From NCBI RefSeq assembly GCF_037893015.1, contig NC_133664.1, forward strand, positions 122,807,887-122,871,886: a DNA stretch of 64,000 nt, given 5' to 3'. The stretch comes from Macrotis lagotis. Lineage: Eukaryota; Chordata; Mammalia; Peramelemorphia; Peramelidae. Positions within the stretch are counted from its first letter, which is position 1, and each line of letters starts with the position of its first letter. The notes under the pieces were generated by a model. That model was not told where the DNA came from. It worked only from the letters and a program-made list of their open reading frames with translations, and did no database searches. This document shows, one piece after another, positions 11,705 to 24,833 of the stretch. Made by a program: the position numbers and the translations under genes.

Positions 11705-12689
11705 CCTCAATTGATATTTTATTTTATTTTTTCCAATTACATGTTATGAAAGTTTTTCAACATTCATCCACGTACATATGCATATTTTTAAGTTACATAA
11801 TTTCCTTCCTCCCTCCCTTCCCACCCACTCCTTCCCCTCAGTGACAAATAGTCAGATGAATGTTGTATATAAACACTTGTGTTTAACATGTCTACAGATT
11901 GGTAATTTTTGACATGAGGAATTAGGATAGAAAAGAAATACATAAGAGGAATTTTTAAAAAGTGAATGTAGAGATATTTCATATTCTGAAAGGATTTTTT
12001 GGTTTTGTTTGGTTTTATTTTTCTTCTTCTGGATGGGAATAGTATTGTCCATAGCTGGTCTTCTAGGGTTGTCCTAACTCTCTGAACTGCTGAGAGGAGC
12101 TACATCTATCAGGCTTGATCAACTCATAATGTTGTTGTTAATGTGTACAATGTTCTCTTGGTTCTGCTCCCTTCCCTCAGCATCAGTTCCTGTAATTCAT
12201 TTCATGCTTCTCTACAGTTCGATCATTTGTGGTTTCTTATAAAGCAATAGTACTCCATAACATTCATATATCATAACTAGTTCAGCCATTCCCCAATTGA
12301 TAGGCATCCCTTCAATTTCCAATTCTTTGCCACTACAAAAAGAGCTGCTATAGGGGACTTTTCCCATTTTTAATGATTTCTTCTGGATATAGGCTTGGTA
12401 TTGGAATTTCTGGGTCAAAAGGTATGATCAGTTTTATTGCTCTTTGGACATAGTTCCATATTGCGCTCTAGAATGGTTGGATCAGTTCACAACTCCACCA
12501 ATAATGCATTAATGTACCAATCCTCCCACAACCTCTTCAACATTGATTGTTTTCCCTTTTTTGTCATCTTAGCTATTCTGATAGTTGTAAGGTGAAACTT
12601 CATAGTTCTTTTAATTTGCATTTCTTTAGTCAGTAATGATTTGGAGCATTTTTTCATATGATTATATATAGCATTAATTTCATTTGAAA
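11705..12689 (-). mobile_element. Older L1, 3' part
   Basis: Reverse-strand L1 3' UTR and ORF2 C-terminal region, diverged from and parallel to the younger copy next to it: compare ccattccccaattgatagg with ccattccccaattgaagga at about 13243. It is disrupted throughout and ends where the young L1 entered. Confidence 0.8.
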
Positions 12690-12704
12690 CTGAATGAATT
12701 TTTT

Positions 12705-13564
12705 TCTTTTTCTTTTTTTATTGAAGATTTTATTTGAGTTTTTGAGTTTTACAATTTCCCCCCAATCTTACTTCCCCCCCCCCGCCACGGAAAGCAATCT
12801 GTCAGTCTTTACTTTGCTTCCATGTTGTACATTGATCCAAATTGAGTGTGATGAGAGAGAAATCATATCCTTAAGGAAGAAACAAAAAGTCTTAGAGATA
12901 ACAAGCTCAGACAATAAGATATGTTTTTTTCCCTAAATTAAAGGGAATAGTCCTTGAACTTGGATCAAACTCCTTGGCTCTTTATCTGTATACAGATGGT
13001 ATTCTCCATTGCAGACAGCCCAAAATTGTTCCTGAATGTTGCACTGATTGAATAAGCGAGTCCATCGAGGTTGAACATCACCCCCATGTTGCTCTTAGGG
13101 TGTACAGTGTTTTTCTGGTTCTGTTCATCTCACTCAGCATCAGTTCATGCAAATCCCTCCAGGCTTCCCTGAATTCCCATCCCTCCTGGTTTCTAATAGA
13201 ACAATAGTGTTCCATGACATAGATATACCATAGTTTGCTAAGCCATTCCCCAATTGAAGGACATTTATTTGATTTCCGATTCTTTGCCACAACAAACAGG
13301 GCTGCTATGAATATTTTTGTACAAGTGATGTTTTTACCCTTTTTCATCATCTCTTCAGGGTATAGACCCAGTGGTGGTATTGCTGGGTCAAAGGGCATGC
13401 TCATTTTTATTGCTCTTTGGGTGTAGTTCCAAATTTCTCTCCAGAAAGGTTGGATGAGTTCACAGCTCCACCAACAGTGTAATAGTGCCCCAGATTTCCC
13501 ACAACCCTTCCAACAATGATCATTATCCTTTCTGGTCATATTGGCTAGTCTAAGAGGTGTGAGG
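12705..13564 (-). mobile_element. Young 5'-truncated L1 (ORF2 C-terminus plus 3' UTR)
   Basis: The minus strand keeps an open frame of 153 codons (13539 to 13078) ending the ORF2 protein: the cysteine-rich domain reads CWKGCGKSGALLHCWWSCEL, followed by the DPAIPPLGLYPEEM and KCPSIGEWLSKLWYIYVMEH signatures. The 3' UTR with AATAAAATC-type tail ends near 12710. A 15-base target-site duplication CTGAATGAATTTTTT is at 12690-12704 and 13565-13579. Most of the 5' end was lost on insertion. It entered the older L1 at 11705-12689 in the same orientation. Confidence 0.93.
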
Positions 13565-13774
13565 CTGAATGAATTTTTTAAAAATGCAATCAGGGTTAAG
13601 TGACTCAGCCAGGGTCATACAGATAGTAAAGTGTCTGGGGTCAGATTTAAGTTTAGGTCCTCCAAACCCCAGAGCCAGTGCACTATCTACTGCATCACCT
13701 TGCTATTCCTTCTCAACAACATTCCTAAGATGTCAAATTGTAAAGAATGTGCTGATCTACACTGATTTGTATCT

Positions 13775-13925
13775 TTTTTTTTTTTTTTGGCAAGGCAATG
13801 GGGTTAAGTGGCTTGCCCAAGGCCACATGGCTAGGTAATTATTAAGTGTCTGAGGCTGGATTTGAACTCAGGTCCTCCTGACTCTAGGGATGGTGCTCTA
13901 TCCACTCCACCACCTAGCTGCCCCC
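13775..13925 (-). mobile_element. Type A SINE, antisense
   Basis: Flanked by a 13-base duplication GATCTACACTGAT at 13754-13766 and 13926-13938. A much older core-SINE, also reversed, lies at 13590-13710. Confidence 0.9.
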
Positions 13926-14052
13926 GATCTACACTGATAGAGGGATTTCCCTTAACCAAACAGATCAAATCTTTTTCCCCAATATAACCTTGATTATGTG
14001 ATACAATATATTATGTCTTCATGTAATCTATGTATTTGGCCTGTAGTATGTA

Positions 14053-14056
<4 letters not shown>

Positions 14057-14143
<87 letters not shown>

Positions 14144-14157
14144 GTGTGTGTGTGTGT
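14057..14157. repeat. (TA)n(TG)n compound microsatellite
   Basis: About 22 TA units followed by about 27 TG units with one TATG interruption. Confidence 0.95.
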
Positions 14158-17100
14158 TTATGCCATTACTAGTTACTTTGGATTATGTTTACCTATATGG
14201 ATATGTGGTGACACAATGACTACAACATTGAACTGGGAACCAAAATGACCTGAGTTCAAACCCAGTCTGGAACATTCACTTTGGTGTTTGACCCAGAGCA
14301 AGTCCTTTAACCTCTTTTAATCTCTGTTCCCTCATCTACAAAATAGGAATAATGGCACCTACTTACCAGGGTTGCTATGAGGACTAAATGAGATAATATT
14401 AGTAAAGTGTTTTGCCAACCTTAAAACACTATATATAAATGCTACTCATCCTCATCCTCATTATTATATAGCCTATGTGTTTTTTTTTGTCACTGGGCAA
14501 ATCTATATACCTGTTTTTGTCCTGAGGATTTGGAATAATTACTGATGATAATGCTCAATTCAAATGTATGAATGTTTTTGTTGCTTTAAGCATTTCACAA
14601 TCTCTCCATTTCCATACTACTTCCCAACTATTATACATCATCAAGCTCCTTCTGTACTTTCAGGCCAGACAAACTGACTTTGCTATTCTTCCAACAAAAT
14701 ATTCCATTCCTGTCTCTATGCTGTGTGTCATTATAAGTGTAGTATTCTCACATCTGGGTTGATGCTCTATTTTTTAGACAGTCATGAGGAGGAGCATTAT
14801 TTTCCATTGGACTGATTTCCTGGATTTCATAATCTCCAGAAAGTCATTGTTCTGCAAGATGAAATCAAGTTTGAAACTCATGATTTCACATCCTCTGTTG
14901 CAGGACTTCATCAAGTCCCACCCTCAGTCAGTAACCTTCTTCCTATTCCCATCTCCTTTTTTTATGTGTTGTCTCCCCCACCCCCTTGCAATGTGTGAAC
15001 TTCTTATGGGCAGGGATTTCTACCTTTCTTTGTTATCCAGCCTGCCCAGCATCTAGTATATATTTGATAAATTCACTATTGAAGAATTATTGTATAGTCA
15101 CCCACACTCTATCTCATCAAATCTAGAGATACTATCATTTTAAAATTGGTCAGCATTCAAGGTCTAGTGTCACAGAAACTGGTGATCATTAGCTGAACAA
15201 TTTCCCTGGGCTGCTGTGAAGCTGAGTTTTAATCATTTACCTGGAAGTTGTATCAATATCAAAGTATTGTGCCAATTAAAATGATCATTTCAGACATTGG
15301 AATTTACCCATTGGCTGACATAATTCCTTTGCATAATATTCTTATTTTAGGTTAATACTAATCAAGTCAATTGATTGAAGTCTGAGTGCTTGACCAATCC
15401 AGTGGTGGGGAGGATAGGGACAAGTCCTCCTTTGGTCAAATAGAATATTTGAATGTTATAAGCACTAAACAATAGCATATATAAAATTAATGTTGAACAT
15501 ATTGCAAGACTGTTATTTTGCAGTGCAATCTATCAGTATCACCAATGATGAGAGATATGTCTTCCCTAAAATTCTAAGAGTAAGTAATGGAGATGAAGAT
15601 GTTGGAACCACTCTATCCCAAAATTATATATACATATATATGTATATATATATGTAATATATATACATATATATACATATATATGTAATATATATATATA
15701 TATATATATACTTTTATTTAAATAGGATCCTGGTTTGAATAAGGTAGTAGTAATCATGAAGTAAATCAATTTTTATGGCACTTATAGTTTTGTAAAGGAC
15801 ATTTATTATCTAAAATTAGATCTTTGAAATAGGTTTGTGAGGAAGTTAGAAGGTATGCCAATTAGAGCATTGGACTTGAAATCAGATCTGGGTTCAAATC
15901 CTGACTTACATACTTACTAGTTTTCCAACCTTGGAAAAGTTAATTAGTTCCTTTCATCCTCAGTTTCCTGATCTATTAAACAGGGATTTATATTTTATGC
16001 AAACACACATATAAATATACACATATATCATATAATATGGTACTTTGTTAGAATTATATAAAATGAGTTTATGTATGGAAAATTTTCACTTATTGTTGAT
16101 ATAGGTATTATCATCCCCATTTTATGGATGAGGATGCTGAGGCTCAGAAAATTTAAATGATTAAGCAGTATAGTACAGTGAAAAGAGCAGTGGTTTGAAG
16201 TCAGAGACCTGGTTTCAAATTCTGTTTCTATCACATATGACCTTCTCTGCAATTGATAGTTTTAGAAAATTGTCTAAATCACTGAGAAATTAAGTGACTT
16301 CTCTGGGGTCATGAAACCATTATTTCTCAGAAGCAGGCTTGAATCCAAATCTTCCCGGCTCCAACTCTCTATCCATTGTGCTATGCTACTTTTCTTTAAG
16401 AGCAAAGAATTCAAAAAGCATAAGGAAATTCAAACAAAAACGCTAGGTGGATGGAGAAAGTCAATAATAAAATCAATAATAAGGAGCTTAAAATATATAG
16501 CCAGAGAATAGGAAAGAAGGGACCAAATCATAAAGACCATAGATATTGTCTTGAGCATTTGTCCTGGGCTGTGTGCCAGAAAGAAGAGGAATTTGATAAA
16601 GAAACCCTAGGTCTGATGTAGGGAAGCATAGAGACAGAGTTTGGGGGGCATATGTATTGAATAAATTTGTCCTGTGGTCCTTCCTGGGAAGATAGAAAAA
16701 TTTATGGATCAGAATTAAAGAAGTTTGTTGATGAGATTGAAAGCAAGAGGAATATTGAATTAAAAATCTAGTTACCCGATGATATTAATCTAGGACAAAT
16801 TGAAGTAAGTAATAGGATTTCACCTGCTTATCTCTATGTAATTTATATTACTCCCCTTTGCCCCAAAGTTTCTGCTTCCCCCTTTCCCTAATTCTACTCA
16901 CTTACTGACTAACGTGAATTAAAGTAAGTTTTAGAAGAAACTAGGAGAAGGGCAACCAAAATAGAAGTTAAGGTGTGAAGCCATGGAAATATTTAGATGA
17001 AAAGCTCTTTCTGTGATATTTGGGAGAGGAGGCATAGGAGATAAAAGTTATAATGTCCTTTCCTTTAGACTACTTTTGTCACGTTTGGCCAAAACAAACC

Positions 17101-18149
17101 AATAATGCCATGAATCAAGGGAGAGTTGAGTAGCCATCATCTAGTAAATCTAAACTTCAGAGCAGAATGTTCTTAAAGTAGAAAATATACTAGAAAGATG
17201 CCCATCCATGCTGGTTTGTATCTTGAGGAGAATGAAACTAGTTCATGAGCTAATGTGACCACATATTCAGCCAGAAAATCCTGCCTTCACTCTGAAAACT
17301 AATTGCTAAGTTTTTTACCTTCCATCTACTTTGTATGAATCTTGTGTTTGCATCATGTGTGCATGTGCATGTATGCTCTGTGAGGACAAGGCCTTTGTTT
17401 TAAACTTTCTTGATCTCCCCAGGGTTTTGCAGAGCTTTATTTATGTCACATAAGTAAGTGCTTTTGGGCTTACTGACTCTTAAAGAAGACTTTCCTTTAT
17501 TTCCTAGAGAGATGGAAACTAGGAGTTTGGGGAGTTTGAAGAAGTTAGTAATTTAGATAGGCTTGTCTCCAGTCAAATTCCATTGGCACTTCCTGACAAT
17601 CATGCCAGATTTTTTTAAGTCTTTAAAATAAAACAGAACAAAAGTGACATCTTCTCTTTGCATAACAAAGAACTTTGTTTCCTCCAAAACGATGCCACTT
17701 GAAAGAGAGTCCTGTTCTTTTACCTTCAGGCTGGTGGGTGGACAATACTGTCTCCCTTTCTCTTGACCAGAGACCTCCACTCATGTCGTTTTCCACAGGG
17801 TTGCTAAATTCTCTTAGGTTTCTCTGGCTCCCAGTGGTTCCAGGATCAGCCTCTGTATTTTCTCTTAAGATGCCTTCTTTTTGCCCCTGTCTACATCCAC
17901 TCCACAACTTGCCCTTTGTAGCTCACCTATGTTCCTTGGGGTTCAAAGCTCTCTCTCTTTCTCTCTCTGACCTTCAAGTTCCTGGGGTATATTAGGAACC
18001 TGGGTCTGACATGGCTTAATGGATTAGGGGGAGGGATAAAGAGGAGGACTTTTCAAAACTTCGTGATTATCTCTCCTGTACAGAATGAAAATGAGCTCTT
18101 TTTTCCATTCTCCTCGAGCACTCAAAGATCCACACTTAAGGAGACAAGT
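14158..18149. other. Gene-free DNA with MIR and L2 remnants
   Basis: MIR-type SINE pieces occur at about 14200-14445, 15845-16000 and 16100-16370. L2-type 3' ends lie at about 14980-15080 and 17360-17470. A TA-rich tract is at 15624-15712. From 17550 the sequence is single-copy-like, with frames under 110 codons and no recognisable domain. Confidence 0.45.
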
Positions 18150-18960
18150 GAGAAGTGAGGGTGGACGAAGAGAGGGCTTTGATAACTGGAGTTGGAAACC
18201 TATTGGAGCGAAGAGTCGCTATGAATGACTGGGATTCCTGGGTCTGAGAAAGAATGAGAAAAAACAAGGTTCCACCGCTTTGTATCAACGACTGTCTCTA
18301 TGCGCTGAAACGGGGAGGCGCAAGGAGATGCAGAGCTATTTTGGAGAGGTGGCGCGGTGCGCTCAAAGAGACTGATTCAAATGGAGACTTTTCAAAGAGA
18401 ACTGCCTAGGTCCTAGATAAGTCTCATGATGGAGGGAATCTTAATTTCGTGTTGGGATGAACGGGAGGTAGCCTACAATTGGTAGTAGGAACCTGGAGAT
18501 TGAGATTCGATTCCCGCCCCACCAGGATTCCTTGCGCCTACCGCGCCCTGCATTCTCCAGCTTTACGCACGGGCCTCAGCTGGTAGGGGGGCCTCGATGA
18601 GTAGGACAGAGAGGATAAGCCTGGTCTCCCGAGAGCGGAACTTTCTCCTGAACTGGGTATTTCTATATCAGGGCCTTCTCTGGGTGGAAAATTCTAAGCA
18701 GGCTAGTTCCACAATAAGACTGGTGGAGGACGGGAGAGTCTCCGGTCAGCCTCGGAGAGGGGCGCACAACCTGGTTGGCGGGTGGTTGGGTCTTCGGGTT
18801 AATGTATAATTGTGAGCAGATGGCGGGGGCCGGCGGCAGCTTGGGGGCCAGGCCAGCTAATGAGGGACAATTAGCCCGGGGATGGGGTGGGGGCCGTTGG
18901 GGGAGCCTTGTTGCAAAGATTGATATTTACTCCTCAAACAGTGAAGTAAGTTGGGCAGAG
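18150..18960. promoter_or_regulatory. Orphan CpG island with islet-type motif cluster; candidate PAX4 control region
   Basis: CpG dinucleotides are frequent here, against a CpG-poor surround, yet no gene starts here that I recognise. Within 18798-18931 lie an HNF1-like GTTAATGTATAAT (18798-18810), an E-box CAGATG (18817-18822), TAAT cores at 18858-18861 and around 18868-18874, and an HNF4-like TGCAAAGATTGA next to TATTTAC (18912-18930). A good donor GAA|GTAAGT is at 18946. Just outside, CAGCTGTTTAC (E-box plus FOXA type, about 19201-19212) and ATTTGCAT (about 19240) follow. The mouse Pax4 enhancer is known to combine HNF1, HNF4, PDX1 and E-box sites; equating it with this region is inference. 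Confidence 0.45.
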
Positions 18961-21900
18961 GACCGAGTAGCTGAGCCTCCAGGCTTACCCTGGCTCCCCC
19001 CCTCCTTCTGAGCCCGGTCCCCAGTCTCTCTTCCCCCTAGTCCCCCCGCCCTGGGTCTGGAGCCTCTATTTGCTCAAACCAGAGAGCTCGTTGTAAAGGC
19101 GGGGGGAGGGAGAGGTTTATGGGGGAAATCGCAGTCACCACCATCTGCCGAGGCTTGTCTTAGCTCCCCCCGACATCCCCACCCCACCCCCATCCTCATG
19201 CAGCTGTTTACTTGAAGATCGTGGCTTGGGGCGCAGCAATTTGCATCTCCCTAACATTGTGGGCTCTGCTGAGGGCTAGACCTGGGGAGCCGTGATGGGC
19301 AGGAGGGAAGAAACGTTGTTCAACAGCATTAAATAGGTCTCATGTTCTACCTCTGTTCCTTAATCCTCTCAAGCCCAAGGGAGCAACTGTCTATCCAGAG
19401 GCACATAGCGGCATGAAGGAACAGAGCATTCCCAGGAGCACTGAGGCTTTCCACATCCTGCAGTCCTAAATCCGCCATCTTGCAGGATACACCTGATTCT
19501 AAGTCAAACTCATTAGGACCAACCTGAAGTAGCTGAGGTGAATGACCTGAAATAATGAAAGGTGTTTGAGCTCTGAGATGAGGAAGAAACACCTTCAGTT
19601 GACTCTTGAGAGTTCACATTTGGGTTCTACAAGATCATTGTTCCCAGTCTCTCATATGCGCTCTGAACTCTGACCCTTCATCTATAAAAAGAAAGAAGTT
19701 AGAGAGGTGCACAGAACAGAGACACTCCTACCTGTAGATGAGTCCAGGCCTTATTGCCCCCACGTTGCTGATTGTTCCATCATTTAGTCTTACTGCTGGA
19801 TTCTATTAAGGTTTCACACTGGAATATGAAGAAACATTGAGACTTTGGGGGTTTAGGGTTTCCTTTTTCTTTGTCCCCTCTTGTCAAATCCCTACCAGAC
19901 CTTTACAGAATATAAATCAATCTCTGGGTTCCTACTCTTTGCACCTCAGAATGGTGAACTAACCAATACATGGAGGTAGTTGTGAATGTAATGTCATTGC
20001 TGTTGATATTAATCCTGATGAGAAGGGAAGACATTTGGCACTTGGGATTGAAGGAGGAAGAACTGAAGCTATATACGAGCAAATAGGAATCTACACATAC
20101 TCTTCTACACATACCTGAGGGCATCACCCCTACCACATTCATCCCTATATAGCAAAGATACCACTGCTCCCATACTAACACCTTTTCTAAAAAGTCACCA
20201 AAATAAGATAGTAGACTGGAGATACTGTAAGGTCTTATCCCATGCAAAATCAGGACTCCCAAATACATGCACATCATGCTTAATGACCTTAAAACTTAGC
20301 TTGATGTAATAAAATATCTTCCTTCCTTGCTTCCTTCCTTCTTTCTTCCCTTCCCTTTTCTTCACTCTTCTTCCTCTTCCCTTTTCCATTCTTCCTTTCT
20401 CTACATATTTTTTATGATGTATATATGTGGAAATGAAATTTACATATGGCATGCATATCTCAACAAAACCATAGTTGAGATGGAGAGAACCTTCTCAGGT
20501 ATTTCTGTATTCTGATATACTTGTTTGTATCTGTGTCTAGTAGTATCCAGACATGTGACTTTTATGTGATTGCATCTACCTGACTTTGATCTAGAAAGAT
20601 TCTGGATGTCTTTGTACTGTGTGTTCCTTAGTCTTTTCTTCCATATGAATGTGGAAATAGAGGGTGTGCATGACATGTATATGCATGTTTGCATATATGT
20701 ATATATGTGTGTGTGTGTGTGTGTGTGTCCATGAATAGGATCACATACCCACTTCAAAAGGCCTGACATAGCTAGATGCTTGGTGATGAAGGGTGTGTGG
20801 GCAAGGTGAAATATCAGCTCTCAGACATTGGGGAGAGAATAGGGAAGGTAGCTTTGGGCTGACTTGCCTCAGAGAAAGAGTCAAGTCCATGGTGCACACC
20901 TCCCTCCTCCTCTCTCCTCTCCTCATGGCCTGTGACATCACTAGCTGCTCCCAGAAGCCTGCCCTCTGCACCTGAGCTCTGACTCTCTGTAGAACTGGAC
21001 CCCCCTCCCCAAGGCAGGACTGGAGCAGCTCCCCTGGTGAGGGAAGGGGAGAGACTACTTCTGGGACCAGAACTCACCACCCCAGGGTGCTTGAAGTGGA
21101 ACTCCTAGAAGAGATTGGCTGACCTCTTACCTAAAGCTCTCTATTTAACTCCACACAGGTAGTTCACCATGCAGACTCATTGTCTGTTCTAGCTCTCTGT
21201 GCTGGCTCCATGTCTTTGTGTGACCAATACCAATCTAATTCTTCCTGCTATCCTTACAGCCTCTTTACTTCTGCCTCTTTCATTCTTCTGTCCTCCTCTT
21301 CCATTGTCATGTTCATCAATTATTTTGTTAAGTTAAATAAGTTGTAAGCATGTGTGTGGTTGTTGGAAATGGGGTGTAGGTGGGCAGATGTATGTATGGG
21401 AGGAGGGTGATTTTAAATGAACTGAGCCTGGACTTCTTTCTGCTTATACATTCCTATTTTCATCTTTGGGAACAAATAAACCCAGGATTCAAGACTGAGT
21501 GAGAACCTGTCGCTTTCTTTACACTGCTTTAATGTAACTCCCTAAGGTTCTTAATCCATTGTCTCATTGCTTTCATGGCAGTCATTCAGAAGAATGACAA
21601 AGGGGACCAAAAGAGAGAACTAAGGACCCCAAATACTAGAGCTAAAAGCGCCCTACATTTACTATTTGCTCTATATCTTGACCCTAGGCATGGTGCATCT
21701 CTCGTCATATATGAAAAAGTTTGATCTTTCTCTTTTCTTGGGAGAATAAGGGGTTGGTGAAACATGCTTTATAGACTTTGAAAAGTAGAAAAGGAAGCTA
21801 ATCTAGCACTTAGTTTTATAATTTAGTATTGTATTCTACACTGTTCTGTCCACCATCATTTCCTATTTATTAGTAAGTTTGCTCTAGTTTGATTGGCAGC

Positions 21901-23538
21901 TCCTAGAGAGAACAGGTGATGGAGGGGCAGAGGGAAGGAGCAGTAGCTTTGTCATTAGAGGACTGAAGAAAAAAATCTCCTCTCTGCTACTCACTACATA
22001 TTTAACAGTGGGGAAAAAAATCCCTTAATTTCTCTGGATTGCAATTTCCTCATTTATCAATGGAGAGGGTTGGGCTACCTAGCTTTTGAGTTCCTTCTAG
22101 TTCTATTTGTGATACAGTGACTATATCTTATTCTTTGAAATCTCTTCCCACCCCAAACTCATTTTCCAGCATAGTTTTGGGCTGTGTAAAGAGTGTTCTT
22201 TAAGGTGGCACCCTGGGAAAAAAAGTTCTGTGTGCAAGTTGTTTCCTGGCACTCCCACTTCTATTTTGTTTCCTTTTCCCACTAACCAGACAAATGGCTA
22301 AAGGTACTCTTTAGTTGCTTTAGCCTACCATAAGTCAGCAGAAAGCTCTTACTTGTCTACTATTATTGTCTAACTCCAGCAAAAGGTTGTATGAGGTCAA
22401 TGCTTGTAGTGACAAATCCTGGGACCCTGCTTCATGTCTCCTGACAGGTCAGAAATTCTGGCAAACCAGAAAACTTGCCATGGAGATATCTTTTACAAAT
22501 AGTCAGGGTTTTCCCCACATGGATCCTTCCTTTCTAATTTTTTAAAAAAAATTACATCAATAGTATAGAAAACCTCTCTACCAAGGCAAATGGATCAATA
22601 CATGTTCTGTAACTTATAGTCAGAGTATTGACCTTGGGACATTGGTAGGTTAATAACTTTCCCAGGGTCACATTGCTGGTATGTTTCTGGGGTATGTATT
22701 CCTCACTCTGAGGTCAACTCTCTGTAGCCAAGATATCATACTGATTCCTTTCCAATAGGGGCTCTCAGACCATGTCTGAGTTGTTGAGGTCTTCAGAAGA
22801 CAGAGGAAAGACTGTCCTTCCCCTTTTCTGTTGCAGATTTTACTAGAGTATTTTAGAGTGTATGCTATGGAAGAGGGGAAAAACTAGCTTTTCCTGAATG
22901 ACTTTGCAAGAAAACAAGGAAGAGTGTGGCATCTTGGGTTACAGGTACTGAGGACCAATTCCCTTGAAGTTCTCAAAGGCTAATGATAGAACACTAAGCC
23001 AGAGGATCACAATAACTCTGGAGAGTTGTCTTCAGAATATACATAGAGACTTGAACCAGAGACATGGTCAAATTATTTTGGAACCTCAAGTGGACCATCA
23101 GTCCAAGAGTTGACCTGGGTGTCAGGATAATGGTCTTGGAATTCTGGGTCTTAGACCCAAGTCTATGGTGGTTAACAACTCATCTGGGATCATACAGTGA
23201 TTAAAGAAGAGTAAAGTTTAAGGATCAACATTGTGAATGTCTCTAAGTCCCAAATAGAATATTTTCTATTTGATCCTAGATGTAACAAAAAACCACTTGA
23301 ATTTATTTTACAATATCTCCCCTTCTTCCCTCCCCAACTCAACAATTTAAAAAAAAAGATATTCATAATAGAAAAAAAGTCCAACAAATTCCCACATTGG
23401 CCATATCTAAAAATGTAAGTAGGTCTCATTCTATATTTTGAGTCCATCCACCTCTCTAGATGGAGGAGTTGGGATGAGTCAGCTCTAGTACTTTGAGCTT
23501 ATGGCTTATCATCATTTAGTTAGAGTCCTAAAATCTTT
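18961..23538. other. Gene-free DNA upstream of PAX4
   Basis: Mainly single-copy-like sequence with a CT-rich simple tract at 20317-20400 and a (GT)n at 20706-20728. MIR-like remnants lie near 21930-22130 and 22620-22740. No exon can be defended. The block could hold further PAX4 regulatory DNA. Confidence 0.4.
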
Positions 23539-23765
23539 CAAAATTATTATTTTTTTATTGAGGGGAAGAATACTTTATTTTTTTAAATTTATTTTTTATT
23601 CTCATTTTGTACAAATGTTTTTTTACATTAATAAAATATTCTTGTTTACAAGTAAACAAAATACCTCTCCTCCCCCATGAATATAGATAGACTTGCTTGG
23701 GTGAAAAAAGTAAAGGGGAGAGAAAAAAAATTAAAATTAAAAAAAATAATAGTAATAATTGTAGG

Positions 23766-24410
23766 TATGGCCAGGTGGCACAATGGACAAAGCACCAGCC
23801 CTGGAGCCAGGAGCATCATAAACACAACCATCACCCAGTTGTATGACATGCAAGCCACCCGATCTCCAATGCCCTGCAAAAACCAAAAGGAAGAAAAAAA
23901 AAAAGACCCAAAATAAAATAAAATAGTAATGACAGAGCATTGGCCCTTGAGCCAGGAACACCTGGGTCCAAATCCGGCCCCAGACACCCAAAGATCACCC
24001 TGCTATGTGGCCCCAGGCAGGCCATCCAGCCCCACTTGCCCTGCACCCTCCCCCAAATAATAATAACAAAAAATGTGCTTGAGTCTTTGTTCCAACACCA
24101 ATAACTCTGTCATGGGTGGATCTCATTCTTTATGATAAGTCCATTACAGAAGTTACTTCCATATTTTTCCACCGTTGCCATTGCTGATCGCAACTCCCTC
24201 CTTTCTTATTTCTCCACTACCATGTACTCTATTTTCTCTCTCCTTTCACTATGACTCTGCTGTAGGGTCGTTGACTGGCTCAGCAGACAGATCCCTAGTC
24301 CTGGGGCCAAGAAGCCCTGAGCCCCCATACCACTCCTTAGGCCCAGAATCCATCTGGCCCTATGGTCCTGGGCAGGCCTTCCAATCCCAGCCTCTAGCAA
24401 GAAGTAAAAA
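23766..24410 (+). repeat. Three SINE-like modules inside the HAL1 3' region
   Basis: Units at about 23766-23885, 23930-24045 and 24265-24410 all face plus, opposite to the HAL1. Unit 1 keeps CCAGGTGGCACAATGGACAA and the end GCCCTGCAAAAACC but lacks the B-box part. Unit 2 keeps CACCTGGGTCCAAATCCGG. Unit 3 is the most diverged. All three align to the type A SINE and show GATA changed to GACA and GTCAGG to GCCARG. Confidence 0.7.
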
Positions 24411-24833
24411 AGAAAATGTGTTATATCTGACCACTCTCCCCACCACGGTCCATCCTCTCCTCCTTTATTCACATCCCCACCCCTTCCCCCTGCTCCCCCC
24501 TCCTTACTCCAGATGTCTATACCCCATTGAGTATATATGCTGTTTCCTCTCCTAGCCATCTCTAATGAGAGCAAAGTTTCCCTCATTCCCCCTTGCCTCC
24601 CCCCTTCCATATCATTGAAATAGCTCATTGTAATAAAAAAAATCTTATGTGAAATACCTTGGACTATTCCCCCTCTCCTTTTTCTTTCTCCCATTCCATT
24701 TCCCTTTTTTTCTATTGACTCCATTTTTACACCATATTTTATCTTTGAATTCAGCTTTCTCCTGTGCTTCAACTATAAAAGCTCCCTCTACCTGCTCTGT
24801 TAACTGAGAAGGTTCATATGAGTATTATCAGTG

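Noticed and set aside
13998-14219. Frame rich in Ile-Tyr and Val-Cys
   Set aside because: Translation of the (TA)n(TG)n microsatellite.
24175-24772. Frames of 126 (+) and 188 (-) codons
   Set aside because: They run through the HAL1 3' region and SINE module 3; no match to an ORF2 or host protein.
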